Source: Alphaproteobacteria bacterium (GTDB taxonomy: Bacteria; Pseudomonadota; Alphaproteobacteria; CAAHEQ01; UBA3637). From it: a stretch of DNA of 55,768 nucleotides. The notes beneath the pieces are model-generated. The model had not been told where the DNA came from and did not search any database. It saw nothing but the letters and a program-made list of their open reading frames with translations. A program made the position numbers and the translations under genes. Positions 16,987-25,084 of the stretch are shown here, one piece after another; position 1 is the stretch's first letter, and the number at the start of each line of letters is the position of its first letter. The stretch covers positions 1 through 55,768 of the forward strand of contig JAFTSJ010000010.1 of assembly GCA_017467335.1 (NCBI GenBank), in the 5' to 3' direction.

Positions 16987-17283
16987 ATGATTTATGTTGT
17001 AAATGCGGTTGGGACAGCCAATAAAAAGTGTCCGAGCGAATACGATAGTTGGCTTGATTTTTGGGAAAGAAAAACAAATAAGATGGCCACATATTGTAGA
17101 AACTGTGGTAAGTCTACTAGAAATTTGTGCGGTGGACATGTTCAAAAAGTTGAACAACGTAGTGATGGTAATTGGTACAGAATACCTGGATTATATATCA
17201 TTCCTATCTGTCCTGAATGCAATAACCCTGAAAACAACAAAATTTTCCATGTTGATGAAAGGGAATTGGTAAAAGTGTTATAG
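16987..17283 (+). CDS. Small zinc-ribbon protein, conserved hypothetical
   Basis: A 98-aa protein beginning MIYVVNAVGTANKKCPSEYD, with two CxxC pairs (CRNC, and CPEC) and GGHVQK between them, a zinc-ribbon or HNH-like arrangement. Similar short proteins are recalled from mobile elements, with no known function. The ATG at 16987 has AAGG about 11 bases upstream. The gene sits after the structured RNA and its own promoter, and a terminator follows it, so RNA plus protein form one isolated unit divergent from the defence operon. A nucleic-acid-binding role is likely but not shown. Confidence 0.7.
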   Translation: MIYVVNAVGTANKKCPSEYDSWLDFWERKTNKMATYCRNCGKSTRNLCGGHVQKVEQRSDGNWYRIPGLYIIPICPECNNPENNKIFHVDERELVKVL

Positions 17284-17305
17284 CCTTACCAAAAAAAGTC
17301 AGACT

Positions 17306-17344
17306 AAACTCCTTTGTACTTCTTAGTATAAGGGAGTTTTTTAT
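17306..17344 (+). terminator. Rho-independent terminator
   Basis: AAACTCC and GGGAGTTT form a stem around a loop of about 20 bases, followed by a run of T. It ends the zinc-ribbon transcript before the phosphatase gene. Confidence 0.75.
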
Positions 17345-17396
17345 TGCTTTTTTCAAAGAAATTACATACTCTTCCTCAAAATGAAAGGTAAATTTT

Positions 17397-17873
17397 ATGA
17401 TTAAAGTTTTGTTTGTATGTCTAGGGAATATTTGTCGGTCGCCGATGGCGCAGTTTGTGTTTAAGCAAATGGTAGAGGAGCGCGGTTTGACAGACCAATT
17501 TGAAATTGATTCTGCCGCGACCGAAAGTTACAACGAGATGTGCCACGTCGGCATTCATCATGGCACGCGCGAGATTTTGAAATCCATGCATGTGCCGTTT
17601 GAGGAGCATTATTCGCGTCGCATTCGTCCGCGCGATTATGCTTATTATGATTATATTTTGGCGATGGATGACAGCAACATTGAGGACATTCAATCGCTCG
17701 TCGGTCCAGATACGGAAAACAAAATCCATCGCTTGCTTGATTTTACCAGTAATCCGCGCAATATTCGCGACCCTTGGTATACCGGAAACTTTGACGAGAG
17801 CTACTGGGATATATATGAGGGTTGTCAGGCATTTTTAGAGCATTTGAAGGAGAACTCCCAAAATGAACTCTGA
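17397..17873 (+). CDS. Low-molecular-weight protein-tyrosine phosphatase
   Basis: A 158-aa enzyme with the P-loop CLGNICRS (Cys nucleophile at 8, Arg at 14) at the N-terminus and the general-acid loop DPWY near residue 124. It would hydrolyse phosphotyrosine or phosphoarginine on proteins. The start has GAAAGG at good spacing. Its GC is clearly above that of the neighbouring island genes (many CGC/GCG codons), suggesting a different origin. Its last bases overlap the next gene by 11 bp, so the two may work together. All catalytic residues are present. Homologues also serve in capsule control, but no capsule kinase is nearby. Confidence 0.92.
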   Translation: MIKVLFVCLGNICRSPMAQFVFKQMVEERGLTDQFEIDSAATESYNEMCHVGIHHGTREILKSMHVPFEEHYSRRIRPRDYAYYDYILAMDDSNIEDIQSLVGPDTENKIHRLLDFTSNPRNIRDPWYTGNFDESYWDIYEGCQAFLEHLKENSQNEL

Positions 17874-18621
17874 ATTAGAATTAATCCCTTTTATTAAACA
17901 GGCACTTATAAATATAGAAAGTAAAGAATTTAAGAAGACTAACAGCACAGCTATCTTGTCTCTTAGAGTTTTGTCTGGAGCAATTTTTGCTCTTTGTCGA
18001 GATGCCTTTACTTTATTGGAAAATAATAGAGTATTCACAGCTTGCTCATTAACATGTCAGGCGATTGAAGCACAAATACAACTGTTATGTATTGATAAGA
18101 TGTTTGATACAAAAGGCAGAGATTACTACGAATTTGCTTTTGTAGAACAATTAAGAAGTTTATCAATAAATCCGCAATGGCAGGAGAAAACGCTTTTAAG
18201 AATGCACCACTATAACTGTGAAAGATTTTATACCGGTAAAGGTAAAAACACATCAGATATTGATAGCTATCATAAAAACTGGTATAGATCATTTGCTAAC
18301 AGTATAAAAGACTTAAGCAAAATTGCTTTTCCTTATTTTAAGGAAATATTTCATTCTCAAGGCATTGTTTTTGTAGAGGAAGATTTAAATATTGATTTGC
18401 TTTATGAAAATTACCAGACTTTATGTTCATTTAAGCATTTATCACCGTTTATTGTAGGAGAAACTTTCCAAGTACAAGGTAAATTACTAGAGGAACATAA
18501 GATTAATCACAAGGAAGTGGCTTTGACTAGTATATATACAGCACTTATATCGGTAATATTAGTTCTTAATCGACATGGCGAGCAAATATCAATTGAAGGG
18601 TGTTTATTTAATAGAGTTTAA
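17863..18621 (+). CDS. DUF5677-like helical protein
   Basis: A 252-aa mostly helical protein. The part around LRVLSGAIFALCRDAF with SLTCQAIEAQIQ, and the later CSFKHLSPF, resemble DUF5677-type proteins, but this is pattern recognition without alignment. Its ATG lies inside the end of the phosphatase gene and GGAG precedes it, so translation is probably coupled. It is AT-rich, unlike the phosphatase. The C-terminal region (ALTSIYTALISVILVLNR) is hydrophobic and could touch the membrane. Function unknown; a toxin or defence effector paired with the phosphatase is speculative. Confidence 0.5.
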   Translation: MNSELELIPFIKQALINIESKEFKKTNSTAILSLRVLSGAIFALCRDAFTLLENNRVFTACSLTCQAIEAQIQLLCIDKMFDTKGRDYYEFAFVEQLRSLSINPQWQEKTLLRMHHYNCERFYTGKGKNTSDIDSYHKNWYRSFANSIKDLSKIAFPYFKEIFHSQGIVFVEEDLNIDLLYENYQTLCSFKHLSPFIVGETFQVQGKLLEEHKINHKEVALTSIYTALISVILVLNRHGEQISIEGCLFNRV

Positions 18622-18855
18622 TTTTTTTGCTTGATATTCCGCCTTTAGTTCACTCTCGCACTGTTTATATCGGGCGACCATTTGCTCTAATTTGAATTGT
18701 AAACGGTTGAGGCGGTCGCGCGGTCTTGTCGGTAGAGGATTACCATAGGCCTTTTTTAGTAAAGTTTCGATTTGAGTTAAAGTTCTGCCGGCGTGATAAT
18801 AAACCATCACAAAGTTAGTCCGGTTGCTCGGCTTAATATCCTCATATTTACGCAT
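18604..18855 (-). CDS. Hypothetical protein (83 aa), second gene of a two-gene unit
   Basis: A small, highly charged helical protein (KPSNRTNFVMVYYHAGRTL, then LNRLQFKLEQMVARYKQ and a Lys-rich end). No family is recognised. It starts two bases after the stop of the 101-aa gene and converges on the DUF5677-like gene, overlapping its end by 18 bp. Richer in G and C than the flanking AT-rich genes, like the phosphatase and the Y-family polymerase. Confidence 0.55.
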   Translation of the reverse strand: MRKYEDIKPSNRTNFVMVYYHAGRTLTQIETLLKKAYGNPLPTRPRDRLNRLQFKLEQMVARYKQCESELKAEYQAKKLNSIK

Positions 18856-18857
18856 TT

Positions 18858-19163
18858 TTATAATTTAATCCCCATATAACGGCAGTATGAGGAACCGGAT
18901 GGGTCAACGTAAAGTGTTGGTTTGCCGGGGCATTGCAAGGCAACCACTTGGCGGTGGTTTTCGTCGTCGTAGCCACCTTTGCCGGACAAGAAAATGTAAT
19001 TATCTAAAGGGTTTCTGCAGACGGCGTTATACCAAACCTCCGGTAATTCAATCGTTTCCGCTACCACTGCTTCCTCGACTTGCTGGACATAGCGTTGGCA
19101 TAGTTCCATTACTTCGTTGATATTTGAAGGCTTCCGGACCATATAAATTTTAACTGTTCTCAT
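18858..19163 (-). CDS. Hypothetical protein (101 aa), first gene of a two-gene unit
   Basis: The protein starts MRTVKIYMVRKPSNINEVM and ends YVDPSGSSYCRYMGIKL. The ATG at 19163 is chosen because GAAAGGAAATACA precedes it; longer upstream starts would overlap that site. No known domain is recognised. An alpha/beta fold with conserved aromatic residues (EVWYNAVCRNPLDNYIFLSG) is likely. It is co-transcribed with the 83-aa gene. Confidence 0.6.
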   Translation of the reverse strand: MRTVKIYMVRKPSNINEVMELCQRYVQQVEEAVVAETIELPEVWYNAVCRNPLDNYIFLSGKGGYDDENHRQVVALQCPGKPTLYVDPSGSSYCRYMGIKL

Positions 19164-19315
19164 TGTATTTCCTTTCATTACAACCCAATAAATGCTTGGA
19201 AATGAATGAAAGTCCAGTAGAATAAACAAAACCAGCACCATTATTTACAAAATTTTTAATTATTTTCTTGCCATCTTTATTATATTCGCTTATAAAAATA
19301 TCAAGGGGATATAGA

Positions 19316-20293
19316 ATGACTCAAGATGTTGGCGGATCTATTGCTGTCGCGGGTTTTAATTATCAAAAGGCTGTTATTGCTTTAATAGCAATTCTGAACT
19401 ATAATAAGGATAACCTCCGTTTATATATGGAAGACAAAGAAGATATAGTGGTCTTCTTAGGTGAAGAGCCTACTTTCATACAAGTAAAGGGAACAAAGCT
19501 GAGCCTTTCCAAATTAGCTGAAAAAACAAAACAAAAGAAATCTATTATTGCTAAAAATTTACAAAAGAGCAATCATTCAAATGCAAGATTTAAAATAGCA
19601 ACACTTGATTCTTTCTGTAACATATCTAAAGATCTAGAAAAAACGTCAAAAAATAAAATTTTTTATGATGGTGTATTTGAATATAAACAGGCCTCTAAAA
19701 ATTTTTTAATTGAAAAGCTTTTAACAGAAGATCTTTTTTCAGAGAATGAGCTATCTTCCAAGCTCGATAGAAGTTATATATTTATTACGCCATTTTCAAA
19801 ATCTCTTTCAATTGCTCAAACTTATTTGTTGGGTGAAATGACAAAAAATAGCATTTGTGTGGATAATCATCAAGGCATCATAGCTTTAAATGAATTATGC
19901 AATCAAATTGATCTGCGTAGTGAAATAGTTTTGGGCAACGATGAAGAATTAAATCAAAAGAAAAGCTTTACATCTTTAGATTTAAAAAAGATTTTTTTCT
20001 CTCAAAATCGGAGTGATATGTTCAAAAAGATTCTTAGTGAAGTTAGAGAAATGTTTTCTTTTGTAGAAAGTGAAAAAATAGAAAGAGAAAGATTAAAAAT
20101 TTTAAGTTGTTATAAAAGTATTAAAGATAAAGTGCTACCCAGCGTAAAGAAAGAAGATATAATTAACGCAGATATACAAAAACTTATTAAATCAGTCTAT
20201 GAAATAAACAAATCTTTAGGAAATAAAGAAATGTTGTATGCAGTAATAATAGATTGTATTGCAGATCGTATTGAGGAGGTCTTATCCGAATGA
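19316..20293 (+). CDS. DUF4297/Cap4-type nuclease (Lamassu LmuA-like)
   Basis: About 325 aa. The N-terminus GGSIAVAGFNYQKAV, then MEDKEDIVVF and FIQVKG, is the PD-(D/E)xK pattern of the DUF4297/Cap4 dsDNA nuclease family, where Asp and the Q-x-K pair are catalytic. The rest is helical with no clear domain. The ATG at 19316 follows AAGGGGAT, so the protein starts MTQDVGG. The next gene, a Rad50/SMC-like ATPase, overlaps its end by 4 bp (ATGA). A nuclease plus SMC ATPase is the composition of two-gene Lamassu anti-phage systems. Very low GC. Assignment to Lamassu is inference. Confidence 0.7.
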   Translation: MTQDVGGSIAVAGFNYQKAVIALIAILNYNKDNLRLYMEDKEDIVVFLGEEPTFIQVKGTKLSLSKLAEKTKQKKSIIAKNLQKSNHSNARFKIATLDSFCNISKDLEKTSKNKIFYDGVFEYKQASKNFLIEKLLTEDLFSENELSSKLDRSYIFITPFSKSLSIAQTYLLGEMTKNSICVDNHQGIIALNELCNQIDLRSEIVLGNDEELNQKKSFTSLDLKKIFFSQNRSDMFKKILSEVREMFSFVESEKIERERLKILSCYKSIKDKVLPSVKKEDIINADIQKLIKSVYEINKSLGNKEMLYAVIIDCIADRIEEVLSE

Positions 20294-21969
20294 TTATACG
20301 TAAACTTATCATATGTGATTATAAGAATAAACAAGCCAATTCTTTTACGTTTAATGAGGGAGCAAATATTATTGCATCTCATAAAAATACCAGCGGAAAA
20401 TCATGTATTTTAAAATCTCTTCTATATGTGTTAGGATTTGAAACAGAAAGATTTGCTTCAAATTGGCATGCATCAGAAATGCTTTTTAAGGTTTATTTTA
20501 CTCATAATTCGAAAGATGGATATATCATAAGAGCCAAAAATAAGTTTTGGGTAAGTGATACACAAGAAGTTTTATCACTTAAGGAATACTCAGAGTGGTT
20601 TTATAATTTATTAGATATCAATATAAAATTGCCATTAAAAGATAAAAAAGAAATGCAACTTGGATATGCGGGTATCCCTTTGCTATTGCATTATATAGAT
20701 CAAGATACCTCTTGGGGTGGCTCCTTATATAAGGATACCTGTAATTTTTCTTGGTACTCTTCAGATTCTATTCCAAAAGCAATTTTCGAAAATGTCTTAG
20801 GTTTTAATGATGATAATTATATTAAGTTAAGCGAGCGAAAAATAGAGTTAGAGAAAAAACGTAATCAAATATCAACTCAACAGGAGGTTTTAGATTCATT
20901 AAAAGATAAATTTTTAAGCCCAAATTCACTTTCTACGAATTTTGATGAAGCAGGTGTAAAAAAACAAATTGAAAATTATTTAAAATATGCCACTATTCTT
21001 TCTGAAAAAATAAATGATTATAAAAGGCAGATATATACTAAAAAAATAGCTTTAGATGCTCTTCTTTTAGATCAGCAAGAATTGCAGGATATCTTAACCT
21101 TTTTAAATACATCATACAAAGAAATTAAGTGCCGCTGTACTCATTGTAATTCTCTATTGACTCCCGAACAGTCATTAAAAAGAATGAAACTAGACGATAA
21201 TAGAATCTCTGTTGAGTTATACTATCAGGATTTATCAAATAAGATTGAACAGCTAAAAAAAGAACTGGAAGATTTATATTCACAGAAAATAGGGATAGAG
21301 GACGAATATAGTAAATTTCTTGAAATATCTAACACCAAAAATGATGAACTGACTTTAGTCGCGTACATCAATAATAAAGCAAATGAATTATCTAATGATA
21401 AATATACAAGCCTTAAAAACGAATTAAATACAGCCTATATAGATACAAAAAATAAAATAAAAGATATGACGCATAAGCTTACAACTATGAAAAAATCATT
21501 AGCAAAAATCAAAGAAAATATTACCAAAACATTTGACAGTACTTTACTAGAATTGAATAAGATTTTTCCCAAAATATCTCTTGAAGGATATGAATTTCTA
21601 AATTTTAGAAAAGTCAAAGAGAGCGGATCCGCGGATAATCAGCTAATTTTTGCACTATACATGGCATATATGGATATACTAGTAAAATATTCGAAATTAG
21701 ACTTACCATTTGTTATCGATAGTATTATTAAATCCGATTTAGACGGAGACGTATTAAAAACAGCTTATAAAACCATAGATAAAATTATTTTGTCTTCAAA
21801 TAAGCATCAATCATTTTTAGCCGGTTTGACTGATAATTTAAATTTCTTAATGAATAAATATAATCACATCATTATAGATTCAAATCAGCGAATTTTAAAT
21901 AAAGAAGGATATTTAAAATATGAAAATGAATTCAATATAATTTTTAAAAAAAATCTATCTGAATTGTAA
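20290..21969 (+). CDS. Rad50/SMC-like ATPase with zinc hook (Lamassu LmuB-like)
   Basis: A 559-aa protein with the SMC/Rad50 plan: N-terminal half ATPase with a divergent Walker A (KNTSGKSCILKSLL), coiled coil about 180-280, a hook with CRCTHC near 280-285, a second coiled coil to about 410, then the C-terminal half ATPase with a signature-like SGSADNQLIFAL and Walker B-like LPFVIDSI. The first Gly of Walker A is missing (ASHKNTSGKS), as in some DUF3732-type ATPases. The start overlaps the DUF4297 gene stop by 4 bp. It probably senses DNA and activates the partner nuclease (inference from Lamassu). Confidence 0.75.
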   Translation: MIIRKLIICDYKNKQANSFTFNEGANIIASHKNTSGKSCILKSLLYVLGFETERFASNWHASEMLFKVYFTHNSKDGYIIRAKNKFWVSDTQEVLSLKEYSEWFYNLLDINIKLPLKDKKEMQLGYAGIPLLLHYIDQDTSWGGSLYKDTCNFSWYSSDSIPKAIFENVLGFNDDNYIKLSERKIELEKKRNQISTQQEVLDSLKDKFLSPNSLSTNFDEAGVKKQIENYLKYATILSEKINDYKRQIYTKKIALDALLLDQQELQDILTFLNTSYKEIKCRCTHCNSLLTPEQSLKRMKLDDNRISVELYYQDLSNKIEQLKKELEDLYSQKIGIEDEYSKFLEISNTKNDELTLVAYINNKANELSNDKYTSLKNELNTAYIDTKNKIKDMTHKLTTMKKSLAKIKENITKTFDSTLLELNKIFPKISLEGYEFLNFRKVKESGSADNQLIFALYMAYMDILVKYSKLDLPFVIDSIIKSDLDGDVLKTAYKTIDKIILSSNKHQSFLAGLTDNLNFLMNKYNHIIIDSNQRILNKEGYLKYENEFNIIFKKNLSEL

Positions 21970-22060
21970 AATGAATTTAATTTAAGAACTTATAGGATAC
22001 GAATTTCATGGTATGGGAAGCGAGTATTATTCTGACGCAGTTGATACTTTGCAAAGCAAT

Positions 22061-23218
22061 TTACACCCCGGTTTTGACAATCCCTTTGCCGAATTTGGCT
22101 TCGAGTTCGTCAACGAGGTGCGAGAGTTTGTCGTCGTGCGGCTTAATTTCCTCAAACAGCGACTGTTGCACTTCGCCGTATGTCAGGTTTTTGAGCGTTA
22201 CGCCGGTTGACCGGTAAATTAAATTCGGCCGGTACAGCTGTTTTAAGAGCGTTGCGGCGGTCATGCGCACTTCTTGGTCACCATTGGTCGGGTTGGATAA
22301 TCTCGCCTCGATGGCGAGATATTTGAAGTCCTTTGTGCGAAGCATAACTTCCACCCCTTGGCAAAAGCCGTTCCACCGCCGTAATTTTTGACACGCCTCG
22401 TGAACATGCCGATTTAATTCATGTTCCAGATATTCCAAACTCTGTGTGAAGTCCTCAAAACTCCGCGTTACCTGTATGCTCTGCGGAGCGGTGGGCTCGT
22501 TATTTACCAACGATGTGGCAATTCCGATCAGCTCACTTTTGAGGCTTAAGCCGTTTATGCCGAAGGCTTTCCGTATCCAGCCGTTTTCTTTCTCCACAAA
22601 ATCGCGAATGTTGAAAATTCCGCTGAATTTCATGTGCTCGCTATTCTTGCGTCCGATACCGCTGACGTCTTCAATCGGCATGTCGCCCACAATATCCAAG
22701 ATTTTATCGGGCGGAATAACGAATATCCCATTGTTGCTTTTCGCTTTATCGCTCGCCAATTTTGCCAGCGTTTTGGAAGTTCCCAAGCCGATAGATACGG
22801 GAATGCCGACCTTATCCCAAACCGTCTGACGGATATTTTTGATGATGTCGGTATAGGTGGAATGATAAACCTTGTTGAGGCTGGTCAAATCAATAAAAGC
22901 CTCATCAACCGAGGTCACTTCCACATCAGGGCTGAAAGTCTTAATAGTGTCCATCACAACTTTCGAAATCTCGGTATAGCGGTGGTGACGCGCCGGAATA
23001 CAAATTGCGGTCGGAAAGTTCGGCTTGACCTGGAAATACGGTTGTCCCATTTTAATCCCGAGTGTTTTGGCTTCTTTTGAGCGGGATACAATTATGCCCT
23101 TACTGCTTGCGCCGGTCATCACGCACACCGGCTTTCCCTGCAAATCGGGATTATCTTTCCGTTCGCAAGAAACGAAAAAGCAGTCGCAATCAACCAATGC
23201 TATAACGTGCTGGCGCAT
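22061..23218 (-). CDS. Y-family DNA polymerase (UmuC/DinB-like)
   Basis: Lesion-bypass polymerase, 385 aa. The catalytic aspartate motif is VDCDCFFVSCER and the second is SVDEAFIDL. The helix-hairpin-helix IEDVSGIGRK and the little-finger domain follow. The extreme C-terminus has QQSLFE, a likely beta-clamp-binding motif. It resembles UmuC-type proteins found on plasmids and islands, but no UmuD is adjacent. The ATG at 23218 follows GAGG at short spacing. GC is higher than in the flanking defence genes. A promoter TTGACT-N17-AATAAT lies upstream; no clear alphaproteobacterial SOS box was found. Confidence 0.92.
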   Translation of the reverse strand: MRQHVIALVDCDCFFVSCERKDNPDLQGKPVCVMTGASSKGIIVSRSKEAKTLGIKMGQPYFQVKPNFPTAICIPARHHRYTEISKVVMDTIKTFSPDVEVTSVDEAFIDLTSLNKVYHSTYTDIIKNIRQTVWDKVGIPVSIGLGTSKTLAKLASDKAKSNNGIFVIPPDKILDIVGDMPIEDVSGIGRKNSEHMKFSGIFNIRDFVEKENGWIRKAFGINGLSLKSELIGIATSLVNNEPTAPQSIQVTRSFEDFTQSLEYLEHELNRHVHEACQKLRRWNGFCQGVEVMLRTKDFKYLAIEARLSNPTNGDQEVRMTAATLLKQLYRPNLIYRSTGVTLKNLTYGEVQQSLFEEIKPHDDKLSHLVDELEAKFGKGIVKTGV

Positions 23219-23237
23219 TTTACCTCTTTAATGTTCT

Positions 23238-23266
23238 ATTATTAGCGCGGAAATATGGAGAGTCAA
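23238..23266 (-). promoter_or_regulatory. Promoter of the Y-family polymerase gene
   Basis: Minus-strand TTGACT (23266-23261) and AATAAT (23243-23238) with a 17-bp spacer, about 20 bases before the start codon. The rest of 23267-23553 shows no convincing gene or repeat. Confidence 0.5.
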
Positions 23267-23553
23267 TAAAATTGGTGCGATAATCCCACTTATAATTGAG
23301 GCGATATTTACCGGTATCTCTTTTCTGATTTGTTCAAGAGTGGCGAGGATACAGGATACGAACTTGGGCGGATAAGAAGCTAATAAAATCAGGGCAAAAT
23401 GGTCTGAGTGAGCTCAATCCAAAAGTATCTATTTTGGTGCGGCGGGCGGTATCCTGGCAAAAGTTATCAAAAGTGACAGCTTGGTCGGCTCAAATGAATT
23501 TTTTGCAAACACCCGCAAACATTGGGCTTTCTCGCCCCCTTTAAAACAGAAAA

Positions 23554-23582
23554 AAAGAGGAAGTATATCTTTCCTCTTTTTA
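23554..23582 (-). terminator. Terminator of the CAU tRNA gene
   Basis: AAAAAGAGGAA and TTCCTCTTTTT form a perfect stem around GTATATCT, just downstream of the tRNA 3' end on the minus strand. T runs on both sides make it usable in either direction. Confidence 0.75.
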
Positions 23583-23585
23583 TTA

Positions 23586-23662
23586 TGGTGGGTCCGGAGG
23601 GACTCGAACCCCCGACCAGACCGTTATGAGCGGCCAGCTCTAACCAACTGCGCTACAGACCC
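23586..23662 (-). tRNA. tRNA with CAU anticodon (Met elongator or Ile2)
   Basis: A 77-base cloverleaf including an encoded CCA. The acceptor GGGTCTG pairs with CGGACCC, the D arm is GCGC/GAGC-like, the anticodon loop is CTCATAA with CAT at 34-36, and the T loop is TTCGAGT. The CAU anticodon can be elongator Met or, after lysidine modification, Ile for AUA codons; sequence alone does not decide. It lacks the typical initiator features. Its 3' end faces the accessory region, so it is a possible integration target, though no second copy of its 3' end is seen in the window. Confidence 0.95.
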
Positions 23663-23780
23663 ACGGTAAAAGGAACTCTATCATATCTTTTTGATTTTTG
23701 CAAGGCTTTTTTTTGTTTTTGTTGTTTTTCGTCAATAAGTATGCTTTTCAACCAAAAAAATGGAAAAATATTTTTTTTGT

Positions 23781-23809
23781 TTGAAATTTGAAAAAAAATG
23801 TGATACACT
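23781..23809 (+). promoter_or_regulatory. Promoter of the CarD gene
   Basis: TTGAAA (23781-23786) and TACACT (23804-23809) with a 17-bp spacer, about 33 bases before the start codon. Confidence 0.5.
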
Positions 23810-23842
23810 GCCTCTGTTAGTGCGAAAAGTGAAGGAGGCCTT

Positions 23843-24364
23843 ATGGTGAAGAATGAATATATGTTTAATCCGGGTGATTTCGTTGTGTATCCGACACGTG
23901 GTGTCGGTCGTGTAACGGGCATACAATCTGAAAATGTGTGTGGTCAGCAATTGGATTTCGTATCTGTCAGTTTTCAAAAAGATAAGGCTACTGTTAAAAT
24001 TCCTTTGACTAAGGTTAAAAAAGAAGCATCTTCTTTGCGTCAGATTTCTTCTGATGAAATTATGGATTCTGCCGTTCGTGTTTTGCGGAGTAAAGCCAAA
24101 ATTCGGCGTGTTCAATGGAGCCGTCGTTCACAGGAATATTTAGAAAAAATCAAAACCGGTAATCCGATTATGTTAGCCGAGGTTTTGCGTGATTTATATC
24201 GGGATCCGGAAAAAGCTGAACAAACATACAGCGAACGTCAAATTTATGATCAGGCTTTGAGTTTGTTCTTGCCGGAATATGCCTTAGTGCATAAAATGAA
24301 AGAAGATGAAGCCTCTTTAAAATTGGCTTCCATTCTTAAAAATAAATCAGAAGATGAAGAATAA
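23843..24364 (+). CDS. carD: CarD/CdnL family transcription regulator
   Basis: A 173-aa RNA-polymerase-binding regulator. The N-terminal Tudor-like RNAP-interaction domain (FNPGDFVVYPTRGVGRVTGI, about 7-60) contacts the beta subunit. The C-terminal helical part (about 80-160, RRVQWSRRSQEY, LAEVLRDLYRD) stabilises the open promoter complex, mostly at rRNA and growth genes. The start follows GAAGGAGG. It lies just past the tRNA and begins the housekeeping half. Length and motifs are normal for alphaproteobacteria. Confidence 0.95.
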   Translation: MVKNEYMFNPGDFVVYPTRGVGRVTGIQSENVCGQQLDFVSVSFQKDKATVKIPLTKVKKEASSLRQISSDEIMDSAVRVLRSKAKIRRVQWSRRSQEYLEKIKTGNPIMLAEVLRDLYRDPEKAEQTYSERQIYDQALSLFLPEYALVHKMKEDEASLKLASILKNKSEDEE

Positions 24365-24376
24365 AAGAACGGTTAC

Positions 24377-24730
24377 ATGAGTCAATCTGTTTTTTTACAA
24401 ATAGCATTTTTGAGTGCTTTCGTTGCGGGGTTAACGGCCTGTTCTTCCTTGGATCCGTTTGTTGATGCACGCCGTGAAGCCGGTCAAATAGCTTCTGTCG
24501 GTAGTTCAACAAATGATTATCCTGTTATTTGTTATGGTGTGGATATGCCTGAAAAAATAGAATGGTTGGCTCAAAATGAATGTGCTAAAACCAATCGAAG
24601 AGCGGTTTTTGTTGCCAAGGAAAGTTTTTCGTGTTCTTTATTAAAGCCTCGTAAAGCAATTTATCGATGCGAAAAAAACAATCAGCCTGTACCGGCCTAT
24701 CAATCTGTTTGTGATTTAAAAAATCAATAA
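24377..24730 (+). CDS. Putative lipoprotein (117 aa)
   Basis: Signal peptide with lipobox LTAC (Cys at 22), giving a predicted membrane lipoprotein. The mature part has four further cysteines (VICYGV, QNECAK, FSCSLL, YRCEKN) plus one near the end (SVCDLK), suggesting disulfides in the periplasm. No family is recognised. It follows carD by 12 bases and may share its transcript. Confidence 0.75.
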   Translation: MSQSVFLQIAFLSAFVAGLTACSSLDPFVDARREAGQIASVGSSTNDYPVICYGVDMPEKIEWLAQNECAKTNRRAVFVAKESFSCSLLKPRKAIYRCEKNNQPVPAYQSVCDLKNQ

Positions 24731-24787
24731 GTATAGACTTGACGTTAGCAATTTTAAACCTATATCCTTTTCAAAGGAGGGGGTTGC

Positions 24788-25084
24788 ATGCCATATTTAT
24801 TATTGTTATTTTTAGGTTTATCCGGATGTACACATACAGTTGATATTGATGAAAGTACTATCTACAAGTGTGGGGACAAAATTATTCATGTGGATTATCT
24901 AGATGATGATTCTGTTATTTTAACATTAAACGGAGAAAGTAATGTTTTAAATCGTGTTGCTGATGAAAAAGGGTATCGATTTGATAATATGGATTCTCAA
25001 ATCGTTCTGAATCATCAAGACGGAGCCGTTTATTTTTCCGTTCAAGGAAAAACATATCCTATGTGTTTTCAAGTTAAACAATAA
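24788..25084 (+). CDS. MliC/PliC-like lysozyme inhibitor lipoprotein
   Basis: A 98-aa lipoprotein with a short signal and lipobox LSGC. The mature part fits the MliC fold: YKCGDKIIHVDY near the start, a central sheet, then DGAVYFSVQGKTYPMCF with the second Cys for the conserved disulfide. The family inhibits host c-type lysozyme, protecting peptidoglycan, which fits a host-associated life. The start follows GGAGGGGG. A weak promoter-like TTGACG lies upstream. Confidence 0.75.
   Translation: MPYLLLLFLGLSGCTHTVDIDESTIYKCGDKIIHVDYLDDDSVILTLNGESNVLNRVADEKGYRFDNMDSQIVLNHQDGAVYFSVQGKTYPMCFQVKQ

Noticed and set aside
23225..23270. SOS (LexA) box before the Y-family polymerase
   Set aside because: Only one GAAC half-site is seen; the second half of the alphaproteobacterial GAAC-N7-GAAC pattern is missing.
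23481..23669. Open frame across the tRNA
   Set aside because: Reads antisense through a clear tRNA gene and its terminator.
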